A stretch of DNA of 64,000 nucleotides from an uncultured Duncaniella sp. (GTDB taxonomy: Bacteria; Bacteroidota; Bacteroidia; Bacteroidales; Muribaculaceae): the NCBI GenBank assembly GCA_910578615.1, contig CAJTRI010000012.1:1-64000 (forward strand). The letters run 5' to 3'. The translations under genes were made by a program, and so were the position numbers. This document shows positions 8,882-17,058 of the stretch, piece after piece. Numbering within the stretch: position 1 is the first letter of the stretch; the number at the start of each line of letters is the position of its first letter. The notes under the pieces were generated by a model. The model searched no databases. It worked only from the letters and a program-made list of their open reading frames with translations, and was not told the origin of the DNA.

Positions 8882-9723
8882 AAAAATACGGACGATTAAT
8901 AATCATAATCACGTGTCTGTTTATTGCCTCTGCGTTCAGAATTGCCGCTAAAAAACCAGTAGCTCATAAAGGTACGGTCAAAGACTGCTATAATTTTTGG
9001 TTTTATGAACCAGACTCGGCATCGGTAGATAATCCCAAACCTCTTGTAATCTTTTTACACGGAGCAAGTCTATGCGGAAGAAATCTTGACAGAGTGAGAC
9101 GTTATGGCACCATTGACGCTATAGAGCGCGGCTTGAAGCTTGATGCGTATGTCGTGGCTCCACAGAATCCGGGTGGAGCATGGAAACCGTCAAAGGTAAT
9201 GAGTATTGCCGATTGGGCAATCGACAAACATGCGGTTGACAGCACCAGAATATATGTTATAGGAATGAGTCTTGGCGGTTATGGCACACTTGACGTCGCC
9301 GCTACATATCCAGAACGTATAGCAGCCGCTGTCGCGTTGTGCGGCGGTGCATCCGTTCGGGATTTATCAGGGCTTAATGACCTGCCATTATGGATAGTGC
9401 ACGGCACTGCTGACAGGGCTGTGTCTGTCGGTCAGAGTGACAAGGTGGTCTCTGCCATAAAGTCTGTTGATCGTGAGACACCTCGCCTGATATACAATCG
9501 TGTCCCCGGAATGAATCATGGGAGACCGGCAAGGTTTTTCTATCTCTCTGATCTTTATGACTGGCTGTTTATGCACAGCATCTCAGACGAAGACCGGCCG
9601 GTGGCCCCGGGATTTGATATTGTTGACAAATCCAAAGAGGCCTACAAAGGACTTGTCCACAAAAAAAGAACAAAAAAAGCAAAAACACCCAGACGAAAGA
9701 AACGTAAACGCAGCCAGAGATAA
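8878..9723 (+). CDS. secreted alpha/beta hydrolase (prolyl-oligopeptidase/esterase type)
   Basis: A 281-residue serine hydrolase with an N-terminal signal or anchor segment (LIIIITCLFIASAF). The nucleophile elbow is GMSLGGYG, with an oxyanion-type FLHGASLCGRN (about residues 60-70). A likely acid is in HGTADRAV and a likely catalytic His in PGMNHGRPA. The fold resembles feruloyl or acetyl esterases and PHB-depolymerase-like enzymes. Unusually, it ends in a strongly basic tail of about 20 residues (KKRTKKAKTPRRKKRKRSQR) absent from typical relatives. It is translationally coupled to the beta-propeller lipoprotein by ATGA. The substrate is unknown. Confidence 0.8.
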   Translation: MKKYGRLIIIITCLFIASAFRIAAKKPVAHKGTVKDCYNFWFYEPDSASVDNPKPLVIFLHGASLCGRNLDRVRRYGTIDAIERGLKLDAYVVAPQNPGGAWKPSKVMSIADWAIDKHAVDSTRIYVIGMSLGGYGTLDVAATYPERIAAAVALCGGASVRDLSGLNDLPLWIVHGTADRAVSVGQSDKVVSAIKSVDRETPRLIYNRVPGMNHGRPARFFYLSDLYDWLFMHSISDEDRPVAPGFDIVDKSKEAYKGLVHKKRTKKAKTPRRKKRKRSQR

Positions 9724-9738
9724 GAATTTAATGAAATT

Positions 9739-9771
9739 TTTCTTTAATATTGGCGAAAACTCTTATCTTTG
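9739..9771 (+). promoter_or_regulatory. promoter of mutAB
   Basis: TATCTTTG (9764-9771) is a clean -7 box. The -33 position carries only TTTC (9739-9742), 21 nt upstream. The leader to mutA is about 57 nt. The upstream TTAATAT stretch resembles that of the carboxytransferase gene at 59.8 kb. Confidence 0.65.
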
Positions 9772-9831
9772 CAAATTGAAATATCTCTCCATCAGTTTCA
9801 TTACCGAAATTTGTGATTTAATACCATAATC

Positions 9832-11691
9832 ATGGCAGAAAAAAGAGAAAAATTGTTTGACCAGTTTCCCCCGGTCTCCACTGCAGAATGGAAGGCCAAG
9901 GTTGAAGCTGACCTGAAAGGCGCGCCGTTTGACAAGAAACTTGTCTGGCGTACCAACGAGGGATTCAACGTCCAGCCTATGTACAGGCTTGAAGACATCG
10001 AGAATCTATCCACCACAAATTCACTCCCCGGTGAATATCCTTACGTCCGAGGCACACGTACAGACAACGACTGGCTTGTGCGTCAAGATATCTTTGCCGA
10101 TACCACTTCCGAAGCCAATGCTATTGCTCTCGACGTGCTTGGGAAAGGTGTCACATCGCTCGGGTTCCATGTGGTAGAGGTTGAGAGTCTCGGTGAGCTT
10201 CTTAATGGAATAGACCTGTCCAAAATCGAGATTAACCTTTCCTGCTGCATTAAGAAAGCTCTCCCGCTTGCGGAGGCTCTTGTGAGCCTTGTAAAAGAGA
10301 GAGGGTGTGTCGACAGCTTCAAAGGAGCGATAGACTTCAATCCGTTCAAGCGCCCTCTTCGTAAAGGCATCGATATGCCGGCTGAGAATATTGTAAATAC
10401 AGCCGTGGCTCTGTTGGATACAGTCAAAGACATTCCAGGTCTTCGTGTACTGGCTGTTGACAGTGACATGATTTCCAATGCAGGAGCCTATATTTATCAA
10501 GAGCTTGGTTATGCTCTTGCCTGGGGTGCCTCTTGGATGACGCTTCTGACTGATGCAGGTCGTGATGCGTCGGAAATTGCGTCACGCATAAAGTTCAACA
10601 TGGGCGTTTCAAGCAATTTCTTTATGGAGCTTTCAAAGTTCCGTGCCGCCCGTATGATGTGGGCACAGGTTGTTGCCCAGTATAATGGAAGCGAGGATTC
10701 AGCCAAGATGGCGGTTCATGCGACCACGTCACGGTTCAATCAGACACTCTATGACGCACATGTGAATCTTCTGCGGAGCCAGACTGAATCCATGTCTGCC
10801 GCTCTTGCAGGTGTTGACTCTATTACGGTCACACCATTTGACACACCTTACAAAAGGCCCGATGAATTTTCAGAGCGCATTGCCCGTAACCAGCAGCATC
10901 TCCTGAAAGAAGAAAGCCACCTTGACAAGGTTATAGATCCGGCCGGTGGAAGCTATTATGTGGAAACCCTTACAGTGGCTATCGCAAAGGAGGCATGGAA
11001 ACTGTTCCTTGATGTAGAGGAGAAAGGAGGCTTCCTTACTTGTTGCAATGATGGTGAGGTTCAGAAGTCTGTTCGCGAAAGTTCCGAGAAACGTCACACC
11101 GATGTGGCCCGTCGTAAGGAAATCCTTCTCGGCACCAACCAGTACCCAAATATCAACGAAATGGCAGCCGAGAAAATAGTTGGTCTCAACGGCGCTCTCG
11201 CATGTTCTTGCGGTCAACATAAGGAGGAATCATGTGATTCGCCTGCCGGACTTCCCGTTACACGTGCTGCAAGTGACTTCGAACAGCTCCGACTTGATAC
11301 CGAGGCTGCGTCAAACCGACCCAAGGTGTTCATGCTCACCATTGGCAACCTTGCTATGCGTCTTGCCCGTGCGCAGTTCTCATCCAACTTCTTCGGGTGT
11401 GCAGGATATGAGATTATCGATAATCTCGGATTTGAGACTGTCGAACAAGGAGTGGATGCAGCTCTTGAAAAAGGTGCTGACATAGTAGTGCTATGTTCGA
11501 GTGATGACGAATATGCCGAACTCGCTCCTGCCGCATTCAAATACCTTGATGGTCGTGCACAGTTTGTCGTAGCCGGTGCCCCCGCCTGTATGGAAGATCT
11601 CAAAGCTGTCGGCATAAACGACTATGTTCATGTCCGTGTTAACGTTCTTGACACGCTCCGCGACTTCAACAACCGCCTTCTCAAAAAGTAA
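9832..11691 (+). CDS. mutA: methylmalonyl-CoA mutase, small (beta) subunit
   Basis: A 619-residue non-catalytic subunit of the heterodimeric adenosylcobalamin-dependent mutase that interconverts succinyl-CoA and methylmalonyl-CoA, feeding propionate production. It has the TIM-barrel domain of the family (for example KFRAARMMWAQVVAQY and LDKVIDPAGGSYYVETLT). Its C-terminal flavodoxin-like domain lacks the DxHxxG cobalamin ligand motif, as expected for this subunit. Between the domains is a Cys/His cluster (C458, C460, H463, C468) of unknown meaning. The mutB gene follows 21 nt later. Confidence 0.95.
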   Translation: MAEKREKLFDQFPPVSTAEWKAKVEADLKGAPFDKKLVWRTNEGFNVQPMYRLEDIENLSTTNSLPGEYPYVRGTRTDNDWLVRQDIFADTTSEANAIALDVLGKGVTSLGFHVVEVESLGELLNGIDLSKIEINLSCCIKKALPLAEALVSLVKERGCVDSFKGAIDFNPFKRPLRKGIDMPAENIVNTAVALLDTVKDIPGLRVLAVDSDMISNAGAYIYQELGYALAWGASWMTLLTDAGRDASEIASRIKFNMGVSSNFFMELSKFRAARMMWAQVVAQYNGSEDSAKMAVHATTSRFNQTLYDAHVNLLRSQTESMSAALAGVDSITVTPFDTPYKRPDEFSERIARNQQHLLKEESHLDKVIDPAGGSYYVETLTVAIAKEAWKLFLDVEEKGGFLTCCNDGEVQKSVRESSEKRHTDVARRKEILLGTNQYPNINEMAAEKIVGLNGALACSCGQHKEESCDSPAGLPVTRAASDFEQLRLDTEAASNRPKVFMLTIGNLAMRLARAQFSSNFFGCAGYEIIDNLGFETVEQGVDAALEKGADIVVLCSSDDEYAELAPAAFKYLDGRAQFVVAGAPACMEDLKAVGINDYVHVRVNVLDTLRDFNNRLLKK

Positions 11692-11712
11692 TCCATTCAT
11701 CCCCTGAAAGAT

Positions 11713-13848
11713 ATGAAACCCAATTTCAAAGAGATTGACATTGTAAAAGACGCTTTCGGCGAACACCGTGTTCCCGAAACCAACGGGGAAGAGTGGCTGA
11801 CCCCAGAGCTTATCCCTGTAAAACCTGTTTATACAAAGAGTGATCTGGAAGGCCTTGAACATCTGGAATATGTTTCTGGTATTCCCCCCTTCCTTCGTGG
11901 CCCGTATAGTGCCATGTATCCTCTGCGCCCTTGGACAATCCGTCAGTATGCAGGATTTTCTACTGCTGCCGAGTCAAACGCGTTTTATCGTCGTAACCTT
12001 GCATCAGGACAAAAGGGCCTGTCGGTAGCGTTTGACCTTGCCACACATCGTGGCTATGACGCAGACCATGAAAGAGTGGTTGGTGATGTCGGCAAGGCCG
12101 GTGTCTCCATCTGCTCGCTTGAAGATATGAAGGTGTTATTTGCCGGCATACCCTTGAACAAGATGTCGGTATCCATGACAATGAACGGAGCCGTTCTGCC
12201 TGTCCTTGCGTTCTACATAAATGCCGGACTCGAACAAGGTGCAAAACTTGAAGAAATGGCCGGTACCATACAGAATGATATCCTAAAAGAATTTATGGTG
12301 CGTAACACTTATATCTACCCGCCAGAATTCTCGATGCGTATTATTGCCGATATATTTGAGTATACCTCGCAGTTCATGCCCAAGTTCAACTCTATATCTA
12401 TATCCGGCTATCATATGCAGGAGGCCGGTGCCACATGTGATATAGAACTTGCATATACCCTCTGCGACGGTCTTGAATATCTCCGTGCTGGTGTGAATGC
12501 CGGTATCGATATCGATGCGTTTGCCCCTCGCCTCTCCTTCTTCTGGGCCATAGGTATGAACTATTTCATGGAAGTGGCCAAGATGCGTGCGGCGCGTCTT
12601 CTCTGGGCCAAGATTGTGAAACAGTTCAATCCCAAGAATCCGAAATCTCTCGCACTCCGTACCCACTCGCAGACTTCGGGTTGGTCTCTGACAGAGCAGG
12701 ATCCGTTCAATAATGTCGGACGTACATGTATCGAGGCTATGGGTGCTGCCTTAGGGCATACTCAGTCACTCCACACCAACGCGCTTGACGAGGCTATCGC
12801 GCTACCCACTGATTTCTCGGCTCGTATTGCACGTAATACACAGATCTATATACAGGAGGAGACCATGGTAACCAAGCAGGTCGATCCTTGGGGCGGTAGC
12901 TACTATGTGGAAGCTCTCACCAATGAGATTGCCCATCGCGCATGGGAACACATTCAGGAAATCGAGAAACTCGGTGGTATGGCAAAGGCGATTGAAAGCG
13001 GTCTTCCAAAGATGCGCATCGAGGAAGCCTCGGCCAGAACGCAAGCCCGCATCGATTCCGGCCGTCAGACCATAGTCGGTATCAACAAATATCGTCTTGA
13101 CCACGAAGACCCGATTGACATCCTTGAAATTGATAATACCGAGGTTCGTCGTGACCAGGTGGCACGTCTGGTAGATCTTCGTGAACATCGTGACGAGGAA
13201 GCGGTCAAAAAAGCTCTTGAAGCTATTACTGAGTGTGTGCGCACAAAAGAAGGCAACCTTCTTGACCTTGCAGTCAAAGCTGCCGGCCTGCGAGCCACTC
13301 TTGGAGAGATTTCAGATGCCTGCGAAGATGTCGTAGGTCGTTATAAAGCAGTAATCAGAACCATTTCAGGCGTGTATTCTTCTGAGACCAAACAAGATCC
13401 GGACTTCATCAAAGCACAGCAGATGTGTGAGGAATTTGCCAAACGTGAGGGTCGTCAACCTCGTATCATGATAGCCAAAATGGGTCAGGACGGTCATGAC
13501 CGAGGAGCCAAGGTTGTTGCCACTGGCTATGCCGACTGTGGATTTGATGTTGATATGGGGCCTCTCTTCCAGACTCCTGCCGAAGCTGCGAGAATGGCTG
13601 TCGAGAACGATGTCCACATCCTTGGTGTATCATCGCTCGCCGCCGGACACAAAACCCTTATCCCGCAGGTTATCGAGGAACTGAAAAAACTCGGTCGGGA
13701 GGATATACTTGTTACGGCAGGAGGCGTTATACCGGCCCAGGACTACGACTTCCTATACAAAGCCGGTGTCGCTGCTATCTTCGGCCCTGGAACACGTATT
13801 CCCCTTTCAGCTATCAAGATGCTTGAGATTCTCGGGAACGAGGAATAA
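11713..13848 (+). CDS. mutB: methylmalonyl-CoA mutase, large (alpha) subunit
   Basis: A 711-residue catalytic subunit. The N-terminal TIM barrel binds the CoA substrate (YAGFSTAAESNAFYRRNL; RTHSQTSGWSLTEQDPFNN; QVDPWGGSYYVE). The C-terminal cobalamin domain carries the ligand motif D593-G-H595-D-R-G598 (in GQDGHDRGAKV), with H595 as the cobalt ligand. It is full length. With mutA it forms the isomerisation step of the succinate-propionate route. The companion chaperone gene meaB and the epimerase are not adjacent. The operon ends at the hairpin at 13874-13910. Confidence 0.97.
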   Translation: MKPNFKEIDIVKDAFGEHRVPETNGEEWLTPELIPVKPVYTKSDLEGLEHLEYVSGIPPFLRGPYSAMYPLRPWTIRQYAGFSTAAESNAFYRRNLASGQKGLSVAFDLATHRGYDADHERVVGDVGKAGVSICSLEDMKVLFAGIPLNKMSVSMTMNGAVLPVLAFYINAGLEQGAKLEEMAGTIQNDILKEFMVRNTYIYPPEFSMRIIADIFEYTSQFMPKFNSISISGYHMQEAGATCDIELAYTLCDGLEYLRAGVNAGIDIDAFAPRLSFFWAIGMNYFMEVAKMRAARLLWAKIVKQFNPKNPKSLALRTHSQTSGWSLTEQDPFNNVGRTCIEAMGAALGHTQSLHTNALDEAIALPTDFSARIARNTQIYIQEETMVTKQVDPWGGSYYVEALTNEIAHRAWEHIQEIEKLGGMAKAIESGLPKMRIEEASARTQARIDSGRQTIVGINKYRLDHEDPIDILEIDNTEVRRDQVARLVDLREHRDEEAVKKALEAITECVRTKEGNLLDLAVKAAGLRATLGEISDACEDVVGRYKAVIRTISGVYSSETKQDPDFIKAQQMCEEFAKREGRQPRIMIAKMGQDGHDRGAKVVATGYADCGFDVDMGPLFQTPAEAARMAVENDVHILGVSSLAAGHKTLIPQVIEELKKLGREDILVTAGGVIPAQDYDFLYKAGVAAIFGPGTRIPLSAIKMLEILGNEE

Positions 13849-13873
13849 ACATACCTTATAAGCCAGATAATTA

Positions 13874-13910
13874 AACAGAACCCTGTCTCATATTAAGACA
13901 GGGTTCTGTT
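13874..13910. terminator. terminator after mutB
   Basis: Perfect 15-bp stem (13874-13888 / 13896-13910) around a 7-nt loop, built on AACAGAACCCTGTCT. It lies between the convergent mutB and the 162-residue gene, so it can serve both. The U-run is weak. Confidence 0.75.
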
Positions 13911-13943
13911 CATTATTCGAGTCAGACTTAACTGATTCTGTGA

Positions 13944-14432
13944 TTAATCCTCAATGGCAGGTGCTGGTTCAGAGGATTTTTTAGAGGATGATTCTCGGCC
14001 GAATACACCATAAAGTATAAGCGCTATCACGAGGAGTCCTACAATCTTACCTCCCCATGCATCCCAGAATGGAATTTTATGAAGTTCGCTCAACTCACTG
14101 ACACCGGCCAATGATAATATTGCGGCTTTTCCCTCTTCGTTTTCAAGTACAACGTCTATGTCATAGAAGGTGTCAGCCTCGTTTGGATTATATCCTACGA
14201 GTTTGCCTTGGTCTGTTGTCCATAACGGAACAAAAAGTATTTCGAAAACGGTATATTTGTGACCAAGAACAAGCGTCGTTCCGTCATCAGCCTTTATCTC
14301 GTCCGGCAGTACCCCTACTTGTTCGATTTTTTCATGTTCGCCATAGGTGATAGGGATACCACCCTTCGCTTGTGCAGACTGCGCGGCACATACCGTCATT
14401 ATAACGGTTAAGATAAGCATGATTTTTCTCAT
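13944..14432 (-). CDS. hypothetical exported protein with C-terminal membrane anchor
   Basis: A 162-residue protein that I do not recognise. It has a signal peptide (MRKIMLILTVIMTVCAAQSAQA) and an extracytoplasmic domain of about 100 residues containing YDIDVVLENEEGKAAILSLAG. One transmembrane helix follows near the C-terminus (KIVGLLVIALILYGVFG), then a short Ser/Lys/Pro-rich tail. This suggests an inner-membrane protein facing the periplasm. It is monocistronic with its own promoter and is divergent from murB. Confidence 0.7.
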   Translation of the reverse strand: MRKIMLILTVIMTVCAAQSAQAKGGIPITYGEHEKIEQVGVLPDEIKADDGTTLVLGHKYTVFEILFVPLWTTDQGKLVGYNPNEADTFYDIDVVLENEEGKAAILSLAGVSELSELHKIPFWDAWGGKIVGLLVIALILYGVFGRESSSKKSSEPAPAIED

Positions 14433-14472
14433 GGTTTGATGGTTTGATTAGTTAAATAATACTATTATTCTG

Positions 14473-14503
14473 CAAAAATAATTTTTTCGAGTTATCTGAC
14501 AAA
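14473..14503 (-). promoter_or_regulatory. promoter of the 162-residue membrane protein gene
   Basis: On the minus strand TTTG (14500-14503), a 19-nt spacer and TATTTTTG (14473-14480). The leader is about 37 nt. Confidence 0.72.
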
Positions 14504-14609
14504 ATATATATTGAATTTTTTAGTATAGTCTCTATTGATTGGATACGAAACGTTTTAATCATACTCAAACTTATTCTGAAAATAGTGCGATAGTTTCATG
14601 AATAGTTTG

Positions 14610-14617
14610 TATTTTTG
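14610..14617 (+). promoter_or_regulatory. -7 box of murB, almost touching the start codon
   Basis: TATTTTTG ends 5 nt before the A of the murB ATG, so transcription should begin about 2 nt before the start codon. No good -33 TTTG was found at the normal distance. If used, the transcript is essentially leaderless. Confidence 0.5.
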
Positions 14618-14622
14618 CAATT

Positions 14623-15639
14623 ATGATTAGGTCACACCACAATTTTGATCTCTCGGGCCATAATACTTTTGCAATGAAAGTAATGTGTGGCAGCTTCATT
14701 GAATATGATGAAGTTTCAGATATTCCCGTTATTCTTTCCTCTATCGGAGAAGATACCGAATTTGTACATATCGGAGCGGGTAGTAATATATTGTTTACCA
14801 GAGACTATCCGGGACTTATATTGCACAGTGCCATAAAGGGCATTGATGTGATCGGAAGATATGATGACAAAGTCATTGTAGAGGCAGGCGCTGGTGAGGT
14901 CATGGATGATTTAATATCCGAAATGTGCGATCGTGGTTTATGGGGACTTGAAAATCTTTCGGGTATTCCGGGAGAGGTAGGCGCCTCCGCTGTACAGAAT
15001 GTAGGAGCCTATGGCACGGAAGCATCTGATGCAATCGAGTCGGTCAATGTCTATGATCGTGAAAAAAGCGACTTTATTAGTCTGCCTATGAAAGATTGTT
15101 GTTACGGTTATAGGGATTCGATATTTAAACGACATGACAGTAAAGGGAGGTATGTCATTCATTCGGTTAGATTCAGACTGTCGGCATCTTCATGTCCGAA
15201 TATCAGCTATCCTGCTCTCAGAGGAATGTTTAAGGATATTCCGACAACACCCCGCGAAGTAAGAAAGGCTGTGATAGATGTCAGAAAATCCAAATTGCCG
15301 GATCCGTCCGAAATTCCGAGCGCTGGAAGTTTTTTTAAAAATCCCATTGTCAGTACGGACGTTTTTAACCGTATAAAAACCATGTGCCCGGAAATGGAGA
15401 TACCTCACTACAAAACGGCTGATGGTTACAAAATACCGGCCGCATGGCTGATAGACCAATGTGGCTGGAAAGGATATAAGGAAGGAAATGTAGGTGTGTG
15501 GCATCTGCAACCTCTTGTGATTGTCAATCCACACCGACAAGCGACACCTTCCGAGGTTGTAAATCTTGAGAAACAGATAACGGACTCTGTCTATACTCGT
15601 TTTGGAATAAGACTGACCCCAGAGGTCGAACACATTTAG
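14623..15639 (+). CDS. murB: UDP-N-acetylenolpyruvoylglucosamine reductase
   Basis: A 338-residue FAD- and NADPH-dependent enzyme that makes UDP-MurNAc, the second committed step of peptidoglycan synthesis. It shows the FAD-binding HIGAGSNILFTRDYPGLIL, LENLSGIPGEVGASAVQNVGAYG and the C-terminal catalytic region IPSAGSFFKNP, the signatures of a type I MurB of normal length. The N-terminus (NFDLSGHNTFAMKV) aligns with family starts, supporting the ATG at 14623. The murA gene follows after 55 nt with no promoter box between, so the two are likely an operon. Confidence 0.95.
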   Translation: MIRSHHNFDLSGHNTFAMKVMCGSFIEYDEVSDIPVILSSIGEDTEFVHIGAGSNILFTRDYPGLILHSAIKGIDVIGRYDDKVIVEAGAGEVMDDLISEMCDRGLWGLENLSGIPGEVGASAVQNVGAYGTEASDAIESVNVYDREKSDFISLPMKDCCYGYRDSIFKRHDSKGRYVIHSVRFRLSASSCPNISYPALRGMFKDIPTTPREVRKAVIDVRKSKLPDPSEIPSAGSFFKNPIVSTDVFNRIKTMCPEMEIPHYKTADGYKIPAAWLIDQCGWKGYKEGNVGVWHLQPLVIVNPHRQATPSEVVNLEKQITDSVYTRFGIRLTPEVEHI

Positions 15640-15694
15640 CATCATAGATGTTAACAACATAGAAAATCATTCACCACTACCAACCAATACAGAA

Positions 15695-17005
15695 ATGAGC
15701 ACATATATCATCGAAGGAGGACACCGTCTTCATGGAAGCATATGCCCGCAGGGAGCCAAAAACGAGGCACTTCAAGTTATCAGTGCCACCCTTCTCACCT
15801 CTGAACCAGTGACAATCCATAATGTACCCAACATACTTGATGTGATGAATCTGATAAAACTACTGAAAGCTATGAGGGTCAAGGTGGATAAAGTCGGCGA
15901 TACCAGTTGGCGTTTTCAGGCAGATGACCTTGATGAAGATTATATATCAAGTGCTGATTTTGTAGCAAGATGTGCGTCTCTGAGAGGTTCCGTGCTCGTT
16001 GTCGGCCCACTTCTCGCGCGTCTCGGACAGGCTTATTTTGCAAAACCAGGAGGTGATAAAATTGGTCGACGTAAGGTTGATACCCATATAACAGGTCTCT
16101 CAAAGCTTGGCGCGATGATTGCCTATAATGAAGAACGTCAGGCTTATTATCTTGTGTCTGTCAATGGTCTTAAAGGTTGCTATATGCTTCTTGACGAGGC
16201 TTCTGTGACAGGTACGGCTAATATAATAATGGCTGCGGCTTTGGCTGACGGCACCACGACAATCTATAATGCAGCCTGCGAACCATATGTACAGCAATTA
16301 TGCCGGATGCTTGCCTGTATGGGGGTAAAAATTGAAGGTATAGGCTCTAATCTCCTCCGTATCACCGGGGCCGAAAAGCTTACCGGCACTGAGCATTCGA
16401 TACTCCCTGACATGATAGAGGTTGGAAGTTTTATCGGAATGGCAGCGCTGACATGCAGCGAACTCACAATAAAGAATGTCTCATGTGAAAATCTTGGTAT
16501 AATACCAGACTCGTTCAGACGGCTCGGTATAAATTTGGAGCTACGAGGCGATGATATCTACATTCCTGAACAAGAGGTTTATGAGATAGAAAGCAATCTT
16601 GACGGATCGATACCGACTATTGCTGACGCTCCGTGGCCCGGACTTACCCCGGATTTGTTGTCTGTCATACTTGTGACAGCCACGCAATGTCGTGGCAGTG
16701 TGCTGATTCACCAGAAAATGTTCGAAAGCCGCCTTTTCTTTGTTGACAGGCTTATCGATATGGGTGCCCAGATAATGTTGTGCGATCCGCATCGCGCAGT
16801 TGTCATAGGCATGGATCACAAGATGCCGTTACGTGCCAACAATATGCATTCGCCAGACATCAGAGCCGGTATAGCAATGTTGATAGCGGCCATGAGTGCA
16901 AAGGGCGTTTCTACAATAGACAACATCGATCAGATCGATCGCGGATACGAAGCCATAGATACCCGTCTGAACTCTATCGGGGCATGTATCTATCGCCGCG
17001 ATTAA
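15695..17005 (+). CDS. murA: UDP-N-acetylglucosamine 1-carboxyvinyltransferase
   Basis: A 436-residue EPSP-synthase-like enzyme that adds enolpyruvyl to UDP-GlcNAc, the first committed step of peptidoglycan synthesis. It has the KNE substrate motif near the N-terminus (QGAKNEAL) and the six-fold alpha/beta repeat pattern throughout. At the catalytic loop the usual Cys is Asp121 (KPGGDKIGRRKVDTHI; codon at 16055-16057). In other bacteria this substitution keeps activity but prevents covalent inhibition by fosfomycin. Pairing with murB supports the assignment. Confidence 0.95.
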   Translation: MSTYIIEGGHRLHGSICPQGAKNEALQVISATLLTSEPVTIHNVPNILDVMNLIKLLKAMRVKVDKVGDTSWRFQADDLDEDYISSADFVARCASLRGSVLVVGPLLARLGQAYFAKPGGDKIGRRKVDTHITGLSKLGAMIAYNEERQAYYLVSVNGLKGCYMLLDEASVTGTANIIMAAALADGTTTIYNAACEPYVQQLCRMLACMGVKIEGIGSNLLRITGAEKLTGTEHSILPDMIEVGSFIGMAALTCSELTIKNVSCENLGIIPDSFRRLGINLELRGDDIYIPEQEVYEIESNLDGSIPTIADAPWPGLTPDLLSVILVTATQCRGSVLIHQKMFESRLFFVDRLIDMGAQIMLCDPHRAVVIGMDHKMPLRANNMHSPDIRAGIAMLIAAMSAKGVSTIDNIDQIDRGYEAIDTRLNSIGACIYRRD

Positions 17006-17007
17006 TC

Positions 17008-17050
17008 GGCAAATATTCAGTCGTAAGAGTTAGATAATTATCTATTTGCC
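17008..17050 (+). repeat. inverted repeat and 12-bp palindrome upstream of the RelA-type gene
   Basis: GGCAAATA (17008-17015) pairs with TATTTGCC (17043-17050). Nested beside the right arm is the perfect palindrome AGATAATTATCT (17032-17043). It lies in the 53-nt gap between murA and the RelA-type gene, ending 8 nt before the start codon. It could be a weak murA terminator, a leader hairpin or an operator. Confidence 0.45.
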
Positions 17051-17058
17051 AAATCGCA

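Noticed and set aside
9724..9831. A cobalamin riboswitch in front of mutA
   Set aside because: The leader is only about 57 nt and shows no B12-box-like element.
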